A stretch of DNA of 64,000 bases. It comes from Gorsachius magnificus. Taxonomy: Eukaryota; Chordata; Aves; Pelecaniformes; Ardeidae. The notes under the pieces are model-generated. The model was given only the letters and a program-made list of their open reading frames with translations. It ran no database searches and was not told where the DNA came from. The position numbers were made by a program, and so were the translations under genes. This document shows, in pieces, positions 61,558 through 64,000 of the stretch (positions are counted from its first letter, which is position 1; each line of letters begins with the position of its first letter). The stretch covers positions 107,703,265-107,767,264 of the forward strand of contig CM067081.1 in assembly GCA_034008185.1 (NCBI GenBank), given 5' to 3'.

Positions 61558-62600
61558 AATGCCCCTTCCTTTCCACCCCCCCCCGCGCCTTTTCCCAGGC
61601 GCAACAGATCTCGCTGCCCCCTCACAAGACGCCGTTGGCGTCTGGGGGGGGGGGCGGCGCCGCCCCCCCGCCCCCCGGGGCCCCCCGGCGCCGGGCACTG
61701 CCCGAGCACCGGCGGCCGCCGCGGTGGAGCTCTGCCGCCCCCTGCTGCAAGGCGGCGGCACCGGGGCCCGAGGGCCGGTCCCCGCCGCTCCCACGACTCC
61801 GCTGACACCCAGGTGGGGGGTTTTATTAATTTGGGTTGGTTTTTTTTCCCCCCCCCTCCCCTAAAGCGGCCCCGAGGGCGGGCCCCCGCCCACCCTCTCA
61901 GGTGCAGGCGATGCAGCGCTTTCGGGCGTCTCGCAGAGGGCATCCCACGGGCGGCAGAGCCGCCCGGTTCTGGCCCCAGATGAACGCCAGAAACTTGCCC
62001 GAACAGTTTCGGGTCGCCGCGATCACCCCTTCACCGAGGGGCACCCTCCCCGTGTCACACGGCGCACGAACACGCTCCCGGCGGCCCTTCCCCTCCCCGT
62101 CTCCCAAAGTAGCACAAATCCTCAAGTAACCACATAGGTGACATCCGAAATAAATGAATAAATAGAAAATTTCGACACCACCCCCCCCCATGAACACCCA
62201 GGAAACCCCGCCACGCCAGGGCCCCCAGGTGCGTGCCCTAGGGAGCGCTGCGCGGATGGGCACGTACAGATGCAAGAGGCCAACCCTGCCCAGCGGCGCA
62301 GCCCCGGCCCCGCGCGCACACCTGCCTCCGCCCCCCTATTGCATCGCAAAAAGTCTCCGCATCCGCGCCCCCTCTCGCCCCCACCCACCCCCCTGCCGCC
62401 GCCGCCACCCCCCGAGCGGGCGGGCGGGGGGGGGAGGAGGGCCGGTGCCCCCGCGGAGCGAGAGGAATCGGGTCTTCGCAAGAGGAGAGACCCGGACCGG
62501 CGGACTTCAGGTCAATCTCCGACCGGCTCTACCGGCAGCGCTTCGCTCCGGTCCTGAGAATGAAGCCCTCGGGGCAGGCGCGATCCCTGACAGATAAATA
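61558..62600. promoter_or_regulatory. CpG island, left part
   Basis: About 1 kb with very high GC and dense CpG, containing poly-C and poly-G runs (61635-61690, 61848-61862 and 62422-62440) that could form G-quadruplexes. It lies 0.4-1.5 kb inside the predicted first intron. Long ORFs on all frames (Gly/Pro/Arg/Ala-rich) result from the lack of AT-rich stop codons and are not genes. It may hold an alternative first exon, but I see none clearly. Confidence 0.75.
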
Positions 62601-62940
62601 TTTTGGGGTGGGGGGGAGTTCTAATCGCTTGATCTCCCTCCCGCATTTGTCACCCCCCCCCCCAAAAGGCGAGACCCCATGCAAACCAGCTAAGTGCACT
62701 TAGCGCCTTCCAGCTTTTTTTTTTTTTTTGGTTGTTGTTTTCGTTTTCCTCATAAATTATTCCTTCCCCGCCCGAAGACTTAAAAAAAAAAAAAAGAGGG
62801 GGGGAGGAGGGGGCGATGAAGCAAGTTTTAGGTCCTTTTTAATTGGCTTCCAGGGTGACACATTGCTTTATTTTTTCTCCGTTTCTTTTCCGGTTCTCCG
62901 TTAATCTGAGCAAGCAGGCAGTACAAGTAAGAATAATCAT

Positions 62941-63003
62941 TAAAAAAAAAAAAAAAAACCAAAACCAAAAAACCACCCCAAAAAACCAACCAAAGCCAAA
63001 CCG
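62941..63003. repeat. A18 run and A/C-rich block just inside intron 1
   Basis: An 18-base A run followed by CCAAAACC/CAACCAAAG units, only about 20 bases from the predicted splice donor on the minus strand. There it reads as a T/G-rich tract. Confidence 0.8.
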
Positions 63004-63023
63004 AACAGCAGCCCCGCTCCTAC

Positions 63024-63075
63024 CTTGCCCGCTACTGAGGAGCAATCCGAGCAGGTAGAGAGGCAGGAGGCTCAT
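63024..63075 (-). CDS. Candidate first coding exon with signal peptide
   Basis: The minus-strand ATG (63075-63073) has A at -3. The next 16 codons give a hydrophobic leader, MSLLPLYLLGLLLSSGQ, with a Leu-rich core and small residues (S-S-G) suiting signal peptidase. It has no basic residue before the core, which is unusual but tolerated. After CAA-G the sequence reads GTAGGAGC, a good splice donor in phase 1, as is common after signal-peptide exons of secreted or single-pass membrane proteins. No ATG lies between this start and the TATA-like element upstream. The frame runs on into the intron as a low-complexity shadow, so I end the exon at the donor. I cannot name the gene from 17 residues. 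Confidence 0.55.
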
Positions 63076-63213
63076 GTTCAGGAGCTCCGCGCCGGTGGAC
63101 AGTTCCAAGTCGGAGGTGCTCAGCCCAGGCAAGCCCCGCTGCCGCCCGCCCGCGCAGCTCCGCACCCGCGGAGCGCCGCTCGCCAAGTGAGAGCCAGCGC
63201 CGCCCCGTGCCGC

Positions 63214-63253
63214 ACTATATCGGGGAGGCAGCGGCCGCCGCGCAGAGGGCGGG
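63214..63253 (-). promoter_or_regulatory. TATA-like element and GC box upstream of first exon
   Basis: On the minus strand the order is GC box (CCCGCCC, complement of GGGCGGG at 63247-63253), then GATATAGTG (complement at 63214-63222). A start site about 30 bases further would fall near 63190 and give a 5' UTR of about 115 bases. Inside an island this rich, GC boxes are frequent, so the TATA-like element is the more informative part. Confidence 0.4.
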
Positions 63254-63730
63254 CACACGGCGGGCCGCGCGGATCCCTCCGCGCTACAGGCAGAGCCGCA
63301 CCACCCTCGAGCGGCGGCGCCGGAAAATTCTTCCGCCGCCCTGCGAGGTGGATCGCAGCCTCCGCTCCCGGGGGGCTGAGGCGGCTCCTCCCCGCCGCCT
63401 CGCCGCCGCGGCGGCCCCTCGGAGCCCGCTTCCCCCGCGCTGCCGCCGCCGCCTGAGGGGAACCGCGCGGGGGGCGCGGGGCCGCCGGGGGGCCGGGGGG
63501 GGGGGCGCTGGGGCCCTGGCCCCCCCCGCCCCGGGGGCCGGGGGGGGCCCCCCGGCTGCCCACCAGGCTTGCGTTAGGGGGCGGCGGGCGCCAGTCGCTC
63601 GGTGCGCGGGAGCGGAGCCGGGGGGGGGTGCGCGGGCCCCGGCGGTTCCCCCGCTCCTTCCCCGTGCGGTGCCGTGCTGCAGCGTGGGTGGGAGCTGGGA
63701 GCCTCGCCTGGGGTCGCGTCTTCGACTGAA

Positions 63731-64000
63731 CCACGTTGGGTTTACGTTTGGGCCGTGTGGGGGAATTCACTCGTTTTGGCTTCTGTTCCTGGGACGGAGG
63801 GGGGGAAATACCTCTGCTATTTGCAGCTGCGTGAAATAAAAGCGGTAAAAAAATAAATCGCTTACCTTGATCTTGCTTTGTAAGGAAAAAAAAAAAAAAA
63901 AAGACTGCTCTACAGTAAAAAGAGGAAGAGGTGGATTCTTGTCCACCTTGACTTTGAAAAGGTAATGGGGGGGGGGGGGGGAGAGAGGTGTTAATTAAGC
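63731..64000. other. Right flank, no gene seen
   Basis: Composition falls back from the CpG island. It contains an A18 run (63885-63902) and a G15 run (63967-63981). No exon is supported. Confidence 0.5.

Larger units (their letters stand above)
63000..63730. promoter_or_regulatory. CpG island, promoter part
   Basis: Extremely GC-rich, with many CpG sites, covering the candidate first exon and its upstream region. Very long G and C tracts at 63470-63560 and 63615-63630. The sequence resembles a housekeeping or developmental gene promoter. A divergent plus-strand transcript is possible but not shown. Confidence 0.8.

Noticed and set aside
63024..63075. Naming the gene as a growth factor or receptor from the leader
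   Set aside because: The leader loosely resembles those of several secreted proteins (PDGFC came to mind), but 17 hydrophobic residues do not identify a family.
62839..63258. 139-residue minus-strand ORF taken as a whole protein
   Set aside because: Its middle contains the better start at 63075, and its end runs through a splice donor into a T/G-rich low-complexity tract. The upstream Met lies beyond the TATA-like element.
61371..63860. Many long Gly/Pro/Arg/Ala-rich ORFs on both strands
   Set aside because: They overlap in all frames of the CpG island, where stop codons are rare. No domain or codon pattern supports any.
1..64000. CRISPR arrays, tRNA or rRNA genes, operons
   Set aside because: No regularly spaced direct repeats, no cloverleaf or rRNA sequence seen, and composition and repeats are those of a vertebrate.

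Overview
This window looks like bird nuclear DNA. The evidence is the repeat content: several CR1 LINE copies (one ends in the diagnostic ATTCTATGATTCTATG-type 3' tail, and two carry long stretches of CR1 ORF2) and six solo LTRs of two ERVL-like families that I recognise as widespread in birds, probably Neoaves. The rest is AT-rich, intron-like or intergenic sequence, with a very GC-rich CpG island at the right end. There are no bacterial-type genes, no CRISPR array and no operon structure. Nearly all ATG-to-stop ORFs are chance frames in non-coding DNA or shadows of repeats.

Layout. From 1 to about 36 kb the DNA is repeat-bearing. There is a CR1 3' relic interrupted or abutted by an LTR (1.87-3.03 kb), two members of one LTR family facing opposite ways (5.16-5.73 and 6.69-7.28 kb), a second LTR of the 2.09 kb family (10.37-11.08 kb), and an old CR1 fragment (13.04-13.48 kb). 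A long CR1 with ORF1 and ORF2 remains, split by a solo LTR with a perfect 5-bp target duplication, lies at 15.74-19.33 kb. A short CR1 tail (21.97-22.06 kb), a minus-strand CR1 with a damaged reverse transcriptase (24.37-26.15 kb) and one more solo LTR with a perfect target duplication (35.45-36.03 kb) follow. From 36.03 kb to the CpG island at 61.5 kb I recognise no LTR or CR1 copy; simple repeats, hairpins and a few GC-richer patches are all that stand out.

The right end (61.56-63.73 kb) is a two-part CpG island. It contains a good candidate first coding exon on the minus strand (63075-63024): an ATG in good context, a 17-residue hydrophobic signal-peptide-like sequence, and a GTAGGA splice donor in phase 1, preceded by a TATA-like element and a GC box. 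A possible terminal coding exon on the same strand (44681-44563) has an acceptor in the matching phase and two AATAAA signals about 290 bases after its stop. I could not name the gene or prove that these exons belong together. If they do, the gene occupies the repeat-poor part and the five minus-strand (sense) LTRs all lie beyond its 3' end.

I found no convincing new biological system. The items most worth checking are the candidate gene, the sharp change in repeat density, the LTR-in-CR1 nesting, and a few unexplained GC-rich or palindromic segments.
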